Notes: generated by a model from the sequence alone, not told the origin. A stretch of 64,000 nt of DNA from Zeus faber (GCA_960531495.1 OY482865.1:7330108-7394107); one strand, 5' to 3'; counted from the first letter of the stretch, positions 19,372-33,300 are shown. Numbers and translations are program-made.

Positions 19372-20330
19372 CCTGATCTCCACAACAATCAGAAGGTGCT
19401 CCCTGGGGGTGGACCTGACAATGTGGTGCCAGACCAACAGCCTTTACCTGAACATCAGCAAAACCAAGGAGCTGGTTGTGGACTTCAGAAGGACGTAGCA
19501 GAGGAGCTATACCCCTTTCACCATCAAGGGAGCCCCAGTTGAGAGGGTGAGCAGCTTCAGGTACCTTGGTGTACACATCACTGAGGACCTAACGTTAATA
19601 TTACGTACTGTACAGACACTCAACAAAGGACGTTAAGACTCTCGCCACACATCCAGAAATCGTTTTACTCTGGTGCCATCGAGAGCATCTTGCCAGGGTG
19701 CATAACCGCCTGGTATAGGAACTGTTCCTCTCAGGACCGAAAAGCCCTGCAGATTGTGGAACGTTCAACTGAGCGTACCACCGGGATGAAAGACACCCCC
19801 CTACAGGACATTGGATTATTAAGGATCCCCACCATGCCGACCATGGTCTGTTCCAGTGGCTGCAGTCAGGCAGACGCCTCCTCAGCCGCAAGACCAGAAC
19901 AGAGAAACAAAGAGTCTCTTCCCCCAGGCCATAAGGACGCTGAACTCTGTCACAACCTAGCACTCACCTCATAAATACGGTGTTCACCTCATTGTTCTAA
20001 TGCTTTGTACACATTTTATGTTTAATTGCACATCTGTACAGTATTACTACATATTTATTATTTTCAGTTCTCAAACATTACCCAGCAAACATTGCAAAAT
20101 GTACTTAAAAACGGTATGTGCATATGGTTTCTGTTGTTGATTGTTGGTATATTTCAAATGCCTTAAATAGATTTATATTTTATTCCTATTATTTATTTTT
20201 ATTCCTATCTTTATTTCTCTATTTGTAATACTCTGCCCAGCACAGTCTCTGGAGTTTGCCAGAAAGCATTTCACTACATGCTGTACACCGCGCAATATGT
20301 ATGTGACGAATACATCTTTTGAATCTTTGA

Positions 20331-20942
20331 GTCTTTTGTTGTTAGTTTTGCATACATTTTATTTTTGTTTTTTTCCATGCACAAAATATATTTAGATTCA
20401 GATTCCAAATCTAAATTCATAAAATGTGTATAACTCTAATCTAACTAAATATAAATTTACATCGCAGCAACAATATATTGTACTTTTTTTGTGGGTGGGG
20501 TCCAAAGCCAGAGCATATTGTTGGAAGGGGGGGGGTCCTTGCCATGATAAAAACTTTGGGAACCTTTCCCTCAGCAGCCAGTACTGACATCTGCTGCTTT
20601 GACAGTTGGCAGCATGTCAACATGTCAGCCCGTCAAAGCATCTTGGCGCACTTGGCCTCACGATACATGTCGCACATTGGTGTAAATGTAAGATAAAAGG
20701 CCAGGTCTGGCCATGCAGATAAAGCCGGCTAGCCCGGCTGTGGAGCACTGCCAGCGGAGATGGTCAGACACAGCGGGCGTTAAACAAGAGTGTACAACAG
20801 CAGCTGGAGTACGAAGGGAGGTACTTTACTGCCGTATAGATCCATGCCAGGATGATCAAACATATCAGAGAGAGAGAGGGGTGAGGGAGAGAGCCCCCTG
20901 CTGAGGAACAGCGTCTGAATATCACTCAAACCCACATGCGCA
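20331..20942. other. Intronic sequence, no gene recognised
   Basis: AT-rich at first, then ordinary DNA with a short GA-rich tract near 20868-20890. Nothing coding is supported. Confidence 0.5.
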
Positions 20943-20967
20943 CGCACGCACACACACACACTCACAG

Positions 20968-21020
<53 letters not shown>
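20943..21020. repeat. (CA)n microsatellite, interrupted
   Basis: CA repeat with interruptions in its first 30 bp, then a pure run to about 21020. A further short CA run lies at about 21131-21146. Confidence 0.95.
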
Positions 21021-21023
<3 letters not shown>

Positions 21024-21599
21024 TTGTGGGTGTTAACAATGTGCGCTTTGGAGGAGGAAACATATTGTCAGTAAGCTGTTATGCCATGCCTGAGGTAGCA
21101 TTATGCAATATACAACTGAATATACTGTAGACACACACACACACACTCAATCTTACATACAACTATTCTAGGATGTTTATTGCTTTCTAAGAAAAACATT
21201 TTTATTGCATATTTTCATATTTTCTTATTTTTATCTTCTATTGTGTAACTTCTCCACATGATATCCAATCACTGCATCGACCCCAGTCACTCATACAGTT
21301 GCCATCTCTCTCTGGATGGCTCTCTCTATGGCTTTCTTTATCTCTATCATGCTTGCTCTCTCTTTCTGTCTCACACACAAGTACAGACTGCAGATATCTT
21401 CCAAACACAGAGAACAGTCGCCTCTTAATGATCTCTGTAAAACTCAGAGATTTTCAATATAAATTCAAATCAAAAGTTTAAAGGCGCAGAAACTTAAATC
21501 CTCCTGTTCTAACGCCATACTTTGGCCAAGACATCAGCTTACACCAAGGAAAAATTGCAGTGAACTACACTCACTGAGCACTTTATTAGGAACACTATA

Positions 21600-22285
21600 C
21601 TAATAATGGGAAGGGCTTCCCTTTGCTCTCAAACAGCCTAAGTTCTTCTTGGCATGTTTTCCACAAGCATTCCTTTGAGGTTCTGGTCCATGGTGACATG
21701 ATTGCATCAACACAATTCCTGTGAATGTCAGCTGCACATTCATGCTGGAAATTTCCGTTCTGTCACATCCTAAAGGTGTTCTATTGGATTCAGATCTGGT
21801 AACTGGGAAGGCCACTGAAGAACATTGAACTAATTGTTATGTTCATGAAATCTGTTTGAGACAGCATTTGCTTGGTGAAAGGTGCATTATCATGCTGGAA
21901 GTAGTGATTGGAAGATGGGTAGATTGTGGCGGGAAGGGATGAAGGGATGCACATGCTCAGCAACAATACTCAAATAGGCTGTGGCATTCAGGCAATGATT
22001 GATCGGTATGAACAGGCTCAGAGTGTGCCAAGAAAAATTCCCCACACCATTACACAACCTCCACCAGCCTGGACTGTTGACACAACGCAGGTTGAGTCCA
22101 TGGTTTCATGCTGTTGGCGCCAAATTCTGACCCTACCATCTGTGTGCCTCAGCAGAAATTTAAATTCATCAGACCAGGCTATGTTTTTCCAGTGTCCAGT
22201 TTTGATGAGCCTGTGCCCACTGCAGCCTTAGCTTTCTGTTCTTGGCTGCCAGAAGTGGAACCCGACATGGTCTTCTGCTCTTGAA
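21600..22285 (-). pseudogene. Tc1-like transposase fragment (catalytic domain part)
   Basis: On the minus strand the block at about 21940-22240 reads like the middle of a DDE transposase: W-S-D-E-F-K-F with the first catalytic Asp, then RVRIWRQ and GGGCVMVWGIF, characteristic of Tc1 family members. The frame is interrupted several times towards 21600. The DNA-binding domain would lie further right and has been lost at the insertion. Tc1 transposases cut and paste their element at TA sites; this copy cannot. Confidence 0.8.
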
Positions 22286-22289
22286 GCCC

Positions 22290-24397
22290 AACAGCTGTTT
22301 AGTTGGGAGTAACTAATGGGTTTAATTTGAGTAAATCAATAGTTACGCTTAATTGATCAGTCTCGTACCTAAAGTGGAGTTAACCTCCGCTTCAGGGATC
22401 TTCAGTCACCACTCGAAACTAAGCATCACAAACAGCGACCTTATGAATAAATGCAGGCTTTTTTTCTTATGACTAAAATAAAGGCAAAATAATGGGAAAT
22501 AAATAATGGAAATAGTAGAAAATCAATAAACAAAAAAGAAAATAGTTAACACTGACTTGGCAGTTACGGAGAGTGTGTGTGATTGGGGGTATAATAAAGC
22601 ACCCAAAAGACTAAATATAGTTTCTAAATTCTAACCTAAAGGTTTACATCTATTGGACACAAACTCTTATCAAAGGCCCAGAAGAAGAATCTTCTGCAAG
22701 ATTTATTTGCAAAGAGACGCGTTCTGTCTCATTGCTCAGCTTCTGGGAGCTGTCTGGTAGTAGCTTGTTCCGTCCCAGGACACGATACACTTCAGCGAGG
22801 ACAATCCACCAGAGCGCAGAATCAGAGGATCTTGAGAGATGCGGATTCATTAGGGTACTCCTTCGTCCCGTTAAGGAGGCAGCGTGCAAAGGTGGAGTTA
22901 CAGCAAGGTTGGGTGATGTAATGTCTGTTATGCAGGCGCCTGTTGAGCCGTTGGGGTGAATCGGAGAGTGGTTGTACTTAACTGTTGCTAGTTGACTCAT
23001 TCAAAAAGAACTTGCAAGTAATGTCGTTGGCCGTTCAAGGATAATTACAAAGTTATTATTAACTCCAGAAATTGGGTCACTAGTTTACATAATTTTACCG
23101 GAGAGCTTGGAGGATTAATAAAGTTGAAATAAAACGGACTGGCGTTGTGCAGGCGTAGGTCCAGGGGTTTTAGGTAAAACTAGAACAACTTACATTGTAC
23201 GTTGTTAAAGAAAAGGAGCAAAAGGGATTTTGGCAGATGGGGCTCTGGGTAGGAAAAAAAAATAACCTTGACAAATGGTGTCCGCCGGATTTTGTAACAA
23301 GTGAGAAGTGCCCGTCAGCTGTTTGATTTTAACAGTCTTATTGTATACAACTAGGTTAAAGTTACTTACGAGTAGTAAGTTTGTATTTTACGCAGACATT
23401 TCACACACTCCTTCTATCACCGCCAATCTAATGATTGAACAACGGAACTACACTGTTCCGAAATGAAATCATTTTAGGGGGTTGAAGAAAAACATCCAGC
23501 CATTGCATAGCATTCATATCCTATCATATCATATAGCATTCAATGAAGAATAAACTTATGAAGAATGATATTGGTTAATAACAACTTGGCTTAACAAATC
23601 AATACATGTACTATTTTTAAGTACTATATTAAAACACAACACTTAATTTGAGGAAAGAGAATGAATGAATCTAAAACTTTGTCGGGAGGTACTTCTTATC
23701 TTCAGCCCCTTGATGGCAGCAAAGGTTCATGATAGAAATATTTTAATCAGGATGTTGGCATCTCCGTCATTCGTAGAGGAGTGGCGGAGTCCACTTGAAT
23801 AGAAACGTGTAGTGTAAATTTTGTTTGGTTACAGTTTGACTTAATTACTGACGGTCGAGTTGATACAATCTTGTCCAAAAGAGAATGATTGTAGAAAGGT
23901 CCAGGGGACCTGTTACTAGTTTTATGGTTGGGGACCTGGGGGAGTTCGCACCTCCGTTTGACTTTGGTGATAAACAGTAGGAGCGGCGATGTGTGTGGGG
24001 GGTGTGTGTGTTTTCTAGCGGGACAGCAGGGTTATTAACAAAGGTTGTGTTGTTCTGTTGTCTCCCGGAGTGTCCAGACGCCAGGGTCTGTGTTGTGCCT
24101 TGAAGTGTTTATTGTGTGACCGTCAGAGTGAGACAGGAAGAAGGAGGGAGACGACTTAATCATAAAGTCCGTGGCCCTCCTGTGGATCAGTTGAGGGGTT
24201 TTACATCTGCTTGTTAATTGCTTTTCCAGACCTGGTTGCCTGTTGGCCCGGGTGGACAGAGTTGTGTAAACTTCAAAAGGGCCCGATGTTGGGCTCAGAG
24301 TGATAAAGCATATTTTTCTTCCCTTTCCTTGCAAATAAGAGATGGGTTAATCCACAGGTCCTGAATGAAGTCCAGAATTATACAAGACTGTCTGCTG
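22290..24397. mobile_element. Unclassified ~2.1 kb insertion inside the Tc1 relict
   Basis: This DNA lies between two recognisable parts of one Tc1-like element, so it must have arrived later. It has no open frame with recognised homology. Features: AT-rich start (TGTTTAGTTGGGAG at 22294), AATAAA signals near 23117 and 23127, and a TGGTGTCCGCCGG motif at about 23278 that loosely resembles a retroelement primer-binding site just after a ...TTGACA end. One reading is a degraded LTR plus leader (LTR about 22294-23273), but no second LTR or target-site duplication was found. It could equally be a non-coding DNA transposon. Confidence 0.45.
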
Positions 24398-24655
24398 CAC
24401 ACGATTCTGAGTAAACTCTAAAGACTTTTGTGGGTGAAAATCCCAGGAGAACAGGGGTGACAGAAATTCTCAAACCAGCCCGTCTGGCACCAACAATCAC
24501 AATTTTTCCCATTCTAATGGTTGATGTGAACATTAACTGAAGCTACTGACCTGGATCTGCATGATTTTATGCATTGCACTGCTGCCACACGATTGGCCGA
24601 TTCGATTATTGCATGAATAAGTAGGTGTAGAGGTGTTCCTAATAAAGTGAGTCCA

Positions 24656-25640
<985 letters not shown>

Positions 25641-27844
25641 TAATTGCTGCCCTCCCATTTTCTACTACTTTTTAAAAATATTTTTCCTTGGCTGCGTTCA
25701 TAAGTGTTGTTCTCCCAACTGCCACCACATTCTTTACATAGAACTCTCACAGAAGCAACCACAAGGCGAAACAAGCTCAACTGATCACTAATCCGATGGA
25801 AAGAAATTTCTATATATACATTTATATAGATATAGATATATATATCTATATAGATATGTATTTATATAGATGGGACTGAAACATTCCCAGAAATGTGGTC
25901 AATCCTGGATAGTATGTTCACGTTGTGTGGGCCTCTTTGTAACTGCACTCCGGGAAACGCTTTTTCTCTCAAAAAACTTTATTTTCTGTCACCTATACTT
26001 CCCCTTGGCCTTAACTATTTTGGTTTCAGGGTCAACAGAACACATTAAGACAGCAAATTATATCAAGACTTTCTCTGTCAGTTTCATACTCTCAAGTCAC
26101 ACTTGGATCACTGATGGAGGAACACCCATAATTTTGGAGTTGCTAAAATACAGGCTGGCGTACGCCAATGTGTTTTAGACAGGGAGGGAGATCATCCAAC
26201 TGACCGATTGTGTGGACCAGATGGACAGACGGCATTATCTCACAGTGCTTTTGTACAACACAGTATGTTTGAATTCCACATTGCTCCTTCCAAAGTCATA
26301 GTTTAATGACATGACTGTGACAAATATAGAATCCTCTTCTTGAAATGCTTGAAATTCTATTTTAACGTCCAGTGAGAAAGAGACGTTAACTGCCTCTCAG
26401 AACCGACAGCTTTTAGTCAACTGTGAAAAATGGGCATCCGACCACTGTTCTGACTCCAGTGATGGAACCCGGCTCATTTCTGGCCTTCTGAACTGTCGGT
26501 TCCAGTTTTGATCTAATTCCTGAAATAGACCATCCATCATCCCTCCCAAAATAAATAAGCTAACACTTTATTTTGTCTAGCTCTGTGTTTGGCCTTGCGG
26601 CCTCTGCGGTGGCCGGTGAGATCACAGGTCCACCAGCCGCTGTTCCCAGCGCGCTCGGAACCGGGCCCCGACGGGGCTCGGGATCGATAGCGGGGCCTTT
26701 CATCTACGGGGCAGCTCTTATTTTTCAGAGATTCTCTCGTCATTTCTGATAAAAAAGCAGCAGTGCTCAGAGATGATTTGGAGAAATAGTCCTGTCAAGA
26801 AATGATTCATCTTCCATGAATAATCACAGGGGTTATTGAATATTTTTGGATATAGTTAATTACTCGACTATAAAAAGCCAGAAATTGAACCTCATTTCTT
26901 TCCTACGACTTTTTTTTTCTCTCCCGCCTCTACTCTTCTTTTTCTTCTTTTTCCTCTGTCTGCTGTGATATGGGGGAAAAAAAAGAATCTGTTTCATCGT
27001 TCTGTCACCAACGAGATGTGTTCCGCTTGACCTGATGCAATTGGAGGCAATTGAAAGAGTCACTTGTCAGTGCTGCTGTGATATTGGTGGTGTGTGGTGC
27101 CTTGGGTTGCATCAGTATGTACATACAGTCTCTCTCTCTCACACACACATACATATTCACACGTTTACACAAAGGCACACACATACAGAAGTTAATGCGG
27201 ATGTCCCTCTACACAAACACGACCCCTGGCGCACAAGTACATGCCCATTTGCCCACATCCTGAATATACCCAACACAGACTTCTGAAGTCGACACAGCTC
27301 GCATCCCCTCTCCAACCTCCATGGGTGGGATTTAATTGTTTCGGCTGCCATTTATTACGTCCACTTACTACTGTGTGCCTAATGGTTTTTTGTCCTAACT
27401 AACACTGCAGATTACCACACACTAATGACTTAATGGACTGATCCATCACTTTACATCTCTGCAAACTTTCCTTCCACTTCTAAATGTGCCTTTAATTAGG
27501 AAGGATAAATTAATCAGCCTCCTCTTTTCTGGAGAGGCCTCTTACTGTCGGAGAAGAAAAGGTTCATACTTCCCAGAGCCTGTATTCCATCATCATGTAT
27601 TACACAGTCCATGGCAATATCGGAATCAATGTTGAAATGCTGCAATCTAAAGAAAAGAGTGTATTTAAACCTTAACCTTAGTTTTTGTGGCCGCTGGGAA
27701 AAACTGGATTGTGATTATCCCATTCTACTTCATATTGTAGCTTGGAGTGGGCAGTCAGCTGAGACCATTCTCTCAAAACTGGATTAATGTCAAAGATTAC
27801 TTGAATACACAAGTGATGATAACAATATTACATAACCTACCTAC
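25641..27844. other. Intronic sequence, no gene recognised
   Basis: An AT-rich palindromic patch (TATAGATATAGATATATATA and its inverse) at 25809-25870. 26580-26760 is complex, GC-richer, non-repetitive DNA, possibly conserved non-coding sequence. A loose CA-rich stretch lies at about 27140-27185. No exon is supported. Confidence 0.4.
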
Positions 27845-28390
27845 TGGCACCTCAAGTAATGGCAAGATTCTTCCTTTTGTTCCGCGACAGATGCTGAAAT
27901 ACTTGTCTGCGCATCTCCTCTAGACTCACAACAGCCTCTTCCCTGGCCTATCCAAGTGTTGCATTGGTAAACTGTAGCTTGTGCAATGTGCAGCTGCTAG
28001 AATACTAATCAGAACCAAAAAATATGACAATACTCCTGTCCTGACCCTCCTGCAATAGGTCGATGATAAGGTACTCCCACTGACATACAAAATATTACAT
28101 GGACTTGCACCATCTTATCTGTCATCTGGCATTACCTCATATACACCAGCGAGCCCTCTCCGGTCTCACAATGCAGACCTCATCGAGGCTCCGTGTCGAT
28201 GGCTCATGCAGAGCCTGGTGAGCCCCTCTCTCTGTAGAGAGGATGTGAAGTGCACAGGGAAGTAAAAACCAGGCTTTAGATACATGCTGCCCCACTAATC
28301 GCACCGAGCTAGGGGAGGCCGACTGGAAAGCCAAATTGTGACTCTTGTTGCTGCATTTCAAGTGGATATTTAAGGTCCGTTTACATCACG
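27845..28390 (+). mobile_element. L2-like LINE fragment (ORF2 C-terminal end)
   Basis: The + strand carries, with frameshifts, the C-terminal domain typical of L2/CR1 LINEs: VQCAAARIL followed by LTYKILHGLAPSYLS and SPLRSHNADL (about 27985-28180). Upstream (27845-27980) is a corroded match to the part before it. It resembles the better preserved region 56756-57200 of the LINE at the other end of the window. No RT core is left. Confidence 0.75.
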
Positions 28391-28774
28391 ATGCTCTCTT
28401 GCTCAGCACTCTTAGGTGCTAAAGACAAGCTAAGCTTTTACTGCCGCCAGAGCTATGCGACAGCACTAAATCGTAATTATTTCCATTGAGATTAATGGAT
28501 AAAAATGGGACCAGCACTGTGTAGAAAGCTTTCCAGGTGGACTTGTAATCTTTAGCAGCACTAAAACACATGCATGCTAAGCTGTTGGGAGGGGGCACGC
28601 ACGCACGCACGCACGCACACACACACAGAATCTGACACACACAGTGACACACATCCAACCATGATATTTCTTACAGAGGTTGTATGCAGTGACACGTGCT
28701 GACAAAACTTGGCCAGTTGCCCTTCCTGGAAATAGGCAGAGATTTGACTTTATTTATACAGCACATTGTGTATA
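28391..28774. other. Intronic sequence; host of the Tc1 insertion
   Basis: Contains a GCAC/CA-rich stretch at about 28596-28625. The last 30 bp (TTTATTTATACAGCACATTG) and the sequence after 30327 look like two halves of an older repeat of the tttatatagcac type, split by Tc1 copy A. Confidence 0.45.
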
Positions 28775-30324
28775 GAGACGTGGACAAATTTGTTGGTACC
28801 CTGACAGCTCATTCAAACAATGCTTCATTCCTCCTGAAAAGTTAAGAGATTAAAAGCAATTTTCTCATGTATACCTGCATGCCTTTGGTATGTCATAGAG
28901 TAAAGCAAAGAAACTGTGAAAAGAGATAAATTATTGCTAAAGAGATCAATTATATTCAAAAATGGCCTGGACAGATTTGTTGGGACCCTTAGAAAAGATT
29001 ATAAAAAATTGGATTTTAGTGATATTTCAAACTAACTGTTTTCTTCAATTGATATCACACATGTCTTCAATCTTATAATCAGTCATTCAGCCTATTTAAA
29101 TGGAGAAAAGCAGTCTGCTGTTTGGTATCATCGTGTGCACCACACTGAGCATGGACCAGAGAAAGCAAAGGAGAGAGTTGTCTGAGAAGAGAGAAAGAAA
29201 ATGATAGACAAGCATGTTCAAGGTAAATGCTATAAGACATCTCCAAGCAGCTGATGTTCCTGTGACTACGGTTGCAAATATTATAAAGAAGTTTAAGATC
29301 CATGGGAATGTAGCCAACCTCCCTGGACGCGGCCGCATGAGGAAAATCGACCCCAGATTGAACAGAAGGTTAGTGCGACTGGTAGAAAAAGAGCCAAGGA
29401 CAACTTCCAAAGAGGTACAAGCTGAACTCCAAGGTCAAGGTACATCAGTGTCTGATCGCACCATCCGTCGCTTTTTGAGTGACAGTGGGTTCCATGGAAG
29501 AAGAGCCAGGAGGACTCCACTTTTGTTTTAAAAACATAAAAAAAGGTCTGTAATGACTGGAATTTGCTAAAATGGATATATTATGTAGATCTATGTTCAC
29601 AGATGAAAAAATTAAGCTTTCAAAGAAAAGTACACCAAACCTGCTGTGAAACATGGAGGAGGTTTGGTTTTGTTTTGGGGATGATTTGCTGCGTCTGGCA
29701 CGGGGTGCCTTGAATCTGTGCAGGGCACAATGAAATCTTTAGTCTATCAAGGCATTCGGGAGCGAAACATACTGCCCAGTGTCAGAAAGCTCTGTCTCAG
29801 GCGCAGGTCATGGGTCCTCCGACAGGATAATGACCCAAAACACACAGGTAAATACACCCAAGAATGGATAAGAACAAATCATTGGACTATTCTGAAGTGG
29901 CCTTCTATGAGCCCTGATCTGAAGCCTATCGAACATCTATGGAAAGCGCTGAAACATGCAGTCTGCAGAAGGCACCCTTCACACCTGAGACAGCTGGAGC
30001 AGTTTGTTCAGGAAGAGTGGGCCCAACTACCTGTTGACAGGTGCAGAAGTCTCATTGAGAGCTGCAGAAATCACTTGATTGCAGTGATTGCCTCTAAAGA
30101 TTGTGCAACCAGATTTAGGGTCCCATCATACATTGCATGCCATTTTCATTAGTTTTATTATGTAAAGTATTCTGTTGAATCAAAAATCAAAAGCAAAGTC
30201 TGATTTTTATTCAATATGGAATAAGCAATGATGGATGCCAATTACTTTTGAGTTTCAAGTTATTTCAGAGAAAATTGTCGGTTCTCATTTCGTTGAAGGG
30301 TACCAACAAATTTGTCCAAGTCTG
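28775..30324 (+). mobile_element. Tc1-like transposon, copy A
   Basis: Bounded by TA dinucleotides. The left end has GACGTGGACAAATTTGTTGG and the right end the inverted CCAACAAATTTGTCCAAGTC. A second, internal copy of the same motif (TGGACAGATTTGTTGGGACC) lies at about 28968-28987, giving an IR/DR-type left arm with sites about 190 bp apart. The right arm has only the outer motif. The element is about 1550 bp, close to the usual 1.6 kb of Tc1 elements. It is very similar to copy B at 47905-49611, so both are fairly recent. Confidence 0.93.
29151..30152 (+). pseudogene. Tc1-like transposase, broken (copy A)
   Basis: Family role: the transposase binds terminal repeats through a paired-like helix-turn-helix domain and catalyses cut-and-paste at TA sites with a DD34E active site. 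Seen here: the DNA-binding part at 29214-29531, with the GRGRMRK hook-like motif between the two helix-turn-helix units. The first catalytic Asp survives in F-T-D-E at 29602-29604, the second in Q-D-N-D at 29826-29828, and Glu in P-I-E-H-L-W at 29931-29933. Exactly 34 residues separate the last two. Breaks: a frameshift near the start, a stop at 29529-29531, and about 45-50 nt missing relative to copy B between the two domains. The copy cannot make active enzyme. Confidence 0.92.
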
Positions 30325-30326
30325 TA

Positions 30327-33300
30327 CAGTATATGAGAAGACTCAACACATTAAATAAGAATAATAAAAAAATCATACAATTCGAAATAACAAAATAAAA
30401 TAAATCAGGTGAAGACATACATAGATCATGGCACTGCACAGAAGGTTCAATTTAAATGGCCAGAGAGAATGTAATCTACCTTTGAAAGGGATTCTAGTTG
30501 CCATGTATTTCAGGTCATTGGTTAATGTGTCTCTAGTAGTGGTGTTGGATTGTAACTATGTTCTCACCCATGTGCGCGACTACCAGACCAGCCCCAGAGG
30601 ACCTAAGATGTCTGAATGGCTAACATTGCCAATGCAAGTCAGACATATAATCCAATACGTTGTCCCCCCTCCCGTGTCATAATGTTTTTCACACCGCCGG
30701 GGAATTGGGACGTAAAGAGATTATTTCGGCAGCAAACAAGATACGGAGCTCATGTCAAGCATTGCCGTTTCTGTCTCCGCCATCACCATGGTTACGTACA
30801 GCAAAGGAGCTTGAGGTTTAACTCTAAACGCATGCTCTCAAAAATATCCACGCACAGACACCCATTCACACACGGGCAGTCAAGCCAGCATATCAGGGCC
30901 CCATGCAGTGAATAGCCATATTGGCAGGGGTGGTTACAGCATAGTCGGAGTCGTATTTAACATTAAACGCCAGTCTACCTCGGGGCAAGTGGGTCATTAT
31001 GTGTCTGCACACTGACAGATATGGTATTAATAGCTGCGCTGCATTTTATATTGAGGGCTTACATTATGTCGCCAACCGCCTTGGTGCCCTGCTGTTTGAT
31101 GTATTGACGGATGGCTTGCGGTGTCGATAGTGGGGCATGAGAGCATTGTCGGAGTGATAGTGTTGATTGTAGGGCCTCAAGGGCTCCTCATCAAGCCATA
31201 GACTGGGCTACAAGGTTCTGATGAGCCAGGAAACGTAGCGCTGCAATCTGATGGAAAGAAATCTTCTTATCCAGCCACATTGAAAATGTGAGAAGAAAAG
31301 AGAAAAGATGATGAACAGTGGATGATTTGTGAGTCAAACCCTCTGCCTACTGTAGTGTGAGTCTTGGAATGGGTTTCTAGGAGTCACAGGGTGATGGAAG
31401 TTTCAGGTAGAATCAGCGGCCTCTTATTTGTTTTTTGGGTCAATTTACCATGATACATCAAGGGCGGTCGTCCCGATTCTGATTCATAATCGAAAACCGA
31501 TCGAAATGAGCGTTCGATTTCGAGCCTCGAAGATTCTCCCAGTATTTTTGTGAGTCATATTGTCAGACATGGATCTTGACGGCAAAGACAAAATAAATGT
31601 GATCTCCAACGAACCTCTGTCGGAAAATACACTGTGTGCTGTCTCGCTGGAGCGAAGCGTTGGGGGGCAGTGCCGCAGCGCGAGCTGCAGGAGCTCGCAG
31701 CTTGTGTGCTCTAATAAGTCAAAGAAAAAGTTTGCTCCGATTCAATAAAGTCTGATGTATTTTACAGTATGTCCACTTGAAAGGACAGAAAAGAGACCGG
31801 CAGCTTGTGAGAAGTGCCGGCACGCACCGCTACGCTCTTCATAAGAGTAGTTAACCTTATGGATCGGATTTGGATTGTGATATCAAAGATAAGATAATAA
31901 CGTTCATGATGCTGTGATGAGTAGAATTAGGGGGGGGGGGGGGGGGACAAGCCTGATTAGAGAAGAACGTACGGAGCGGAGTGGGGCGTGGTGGGCGGCG
32001 GAGGAGAAGAGGCGCGGTGCAGTGTGTTGAAAAGTTCCTCTCCTTACGGTGAGACGGATGATCCTCTTCACTGAAAAGATCCAAGCATTCATTTTATCCA
32101 TGAAATTCTACATATTTTGTTCATATTTATTTGAGTTTTCTAAAAAATTGAAACAAAAGGAGGAAGGAAATGTGTCTTGCATTTTCTTATTGGGTGACAT
32201 AACACCAACACCAACTTCTTTTCACCTGCTGTAGCTCACACGTCTGTACCTTTGTGTCCGTGTGTGTTTGCACTCCCCCTATAGGTGTTTTGGGTACAGG
32301 CTGAAGGTGTTGGTGGCACCATATTTGCCAGGTTCACTCCCTACTCAATTATCCCAAGTATGAAAGCATGAACGCTGCCTCTCTGGAAGTTGCTGAGCTC
32401 TCATTAGCACCACTGTAATCATGCTAATTGGGCCACGTTGGGGAAATCACATTTGTTGTTGCAGAAACCTGGGGCTAGGTGTGGCATGAGAATAAGGTCG
32501 GAGGGCTCGGAGGAATTGTAGCATCCCATGTGCAACAGGTGTGTGTGTGTGTGTGCGTGTGTGTCTGTGGACCCCCGGAGCCATCTCCACCCGGTTGTCA
32601 TTTCAAAGGTAAAAACCCGGCTTGCGACATACTTGGATCAGGCATCTCAAATTGGAAGTCATTAGATTCATTCGATTTAGCGTAACCGCCACCGTGAATT
32701 ATAAATGATAAGCGAGCCGATTCGCGTCCTCATCGGCGCTCCGGCTTGTGAAATCTGGTTTAAACGGGTAGTGTGGTCCCTGGCAGGCTTCCACTCCGAC
32801 TGGCTCATGATTTATCCAAACCAACAGACGGTTGTCAAAAGGCATTCATTGCTGTTCGTGCGCCACACGCACGCACGCATGCGCACACACACACACACAC
32901 ACACACAGGGACACACGTACATGTAACACTCGCAATTTGTGATTTCATCAGGTCGAATCAACTCGTTTATCACCTTACATCACGTTATTGTGATTATTGT
33001 GTGGCCCACAGTGGCAGAGGGCAGATGGCAACACATGGCACGCTGCGTGAAATACTGAGCTGTGTGTGTGTGTGTGCGCGCGCATATGCATATGCTCAGC
33101 TTATTATATGATTGTGTGAAGAGCAGGTACTATTATGTACAGATTCTGCCCCTGCGCTTTTCACGTGTGTGTAAGCTTGTGTGTGTTTGTACTCGCACAG
33201 CAATTTCTACGTATGTGAATGTGAATGTGTGTACGTACAATATACACACACGTGCGCGTCTCTGTATTTGTATGAGCTGATCTCTCTGGGGTGGTATATC

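Larger units (their letters stand above)
18160..19975 (+). pseudogene. LINE ORF2 remnant (endonuclease / reverse transcriptase)
   Basis: This is the decayed polyprotein of the LINE above. The visible order is endonuclease fragment, nested MITE, RT fragment containing the A-D-D catalytic motif, and C-terminal domain. The reading frame changes several times, and two abutting palindromes at 19272-19371 destroy the codons just before the catalytic motif. The encoded enzyme nicked DNA and copied its own RNA in living relatives; no function is expected from this copy. Confidence 0.8.
18027..20330 (+). mobile_element. Degraded jockey-superfamily non-LTR retrotransposon (LINE)
   Basis: A broken LINE on the + strand. 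18160-18680 encodes part of an APE-type endonuclease, including the catalytic S-D-H motif at 18514-18522 and flanks typical of teleost LINEs. 19110-19500 encodes reverse transcriptase remnants ([14 protein letters not shown], then ADDTVGVGLI and ISKTKELVVDFRRT, in shifting frames). 19660-19975 is the C-terminal domain (LPGCITAWYRNC). 20220-20330 resembles the usual 3' tail, with TGTATGTGACGAATA. The link between endonuclease and RT is deleted and holds a nested MITE (18804-19099). Many frameshifts make it dead. The clade (Rex1, L2 or CR1-like) is not resolved. Confidence 0.85.
21568..24655 (-). mobile_element. Tc1-like DNA transposon relict, split by an insertion
   Basis: The left end at 21568 reads CACTCACTGAGCACTTTATT. 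The right end near 24630-24655 carries the inverted counterpart, GTGTTCCTAATAAAGTGAG. TA dinucleotides flank both ends, as expected for Tc1/mariner. Between about 21600 and 22285 the minus strand encodes transposase remnants, and 24398-24655 is the other end of the element. About 2.1 kb of unrelated DNA separates the two parts, and internal transposon sequence is missing at the junction. The element is inactive. Confidence 0.85.

Noticed and set aside
29214..29531. Host helix-turn-helix gene
   Set aside because: It lies within Tc1 terminal repeats and is duplicated at 48276; it is a transposase fragment.
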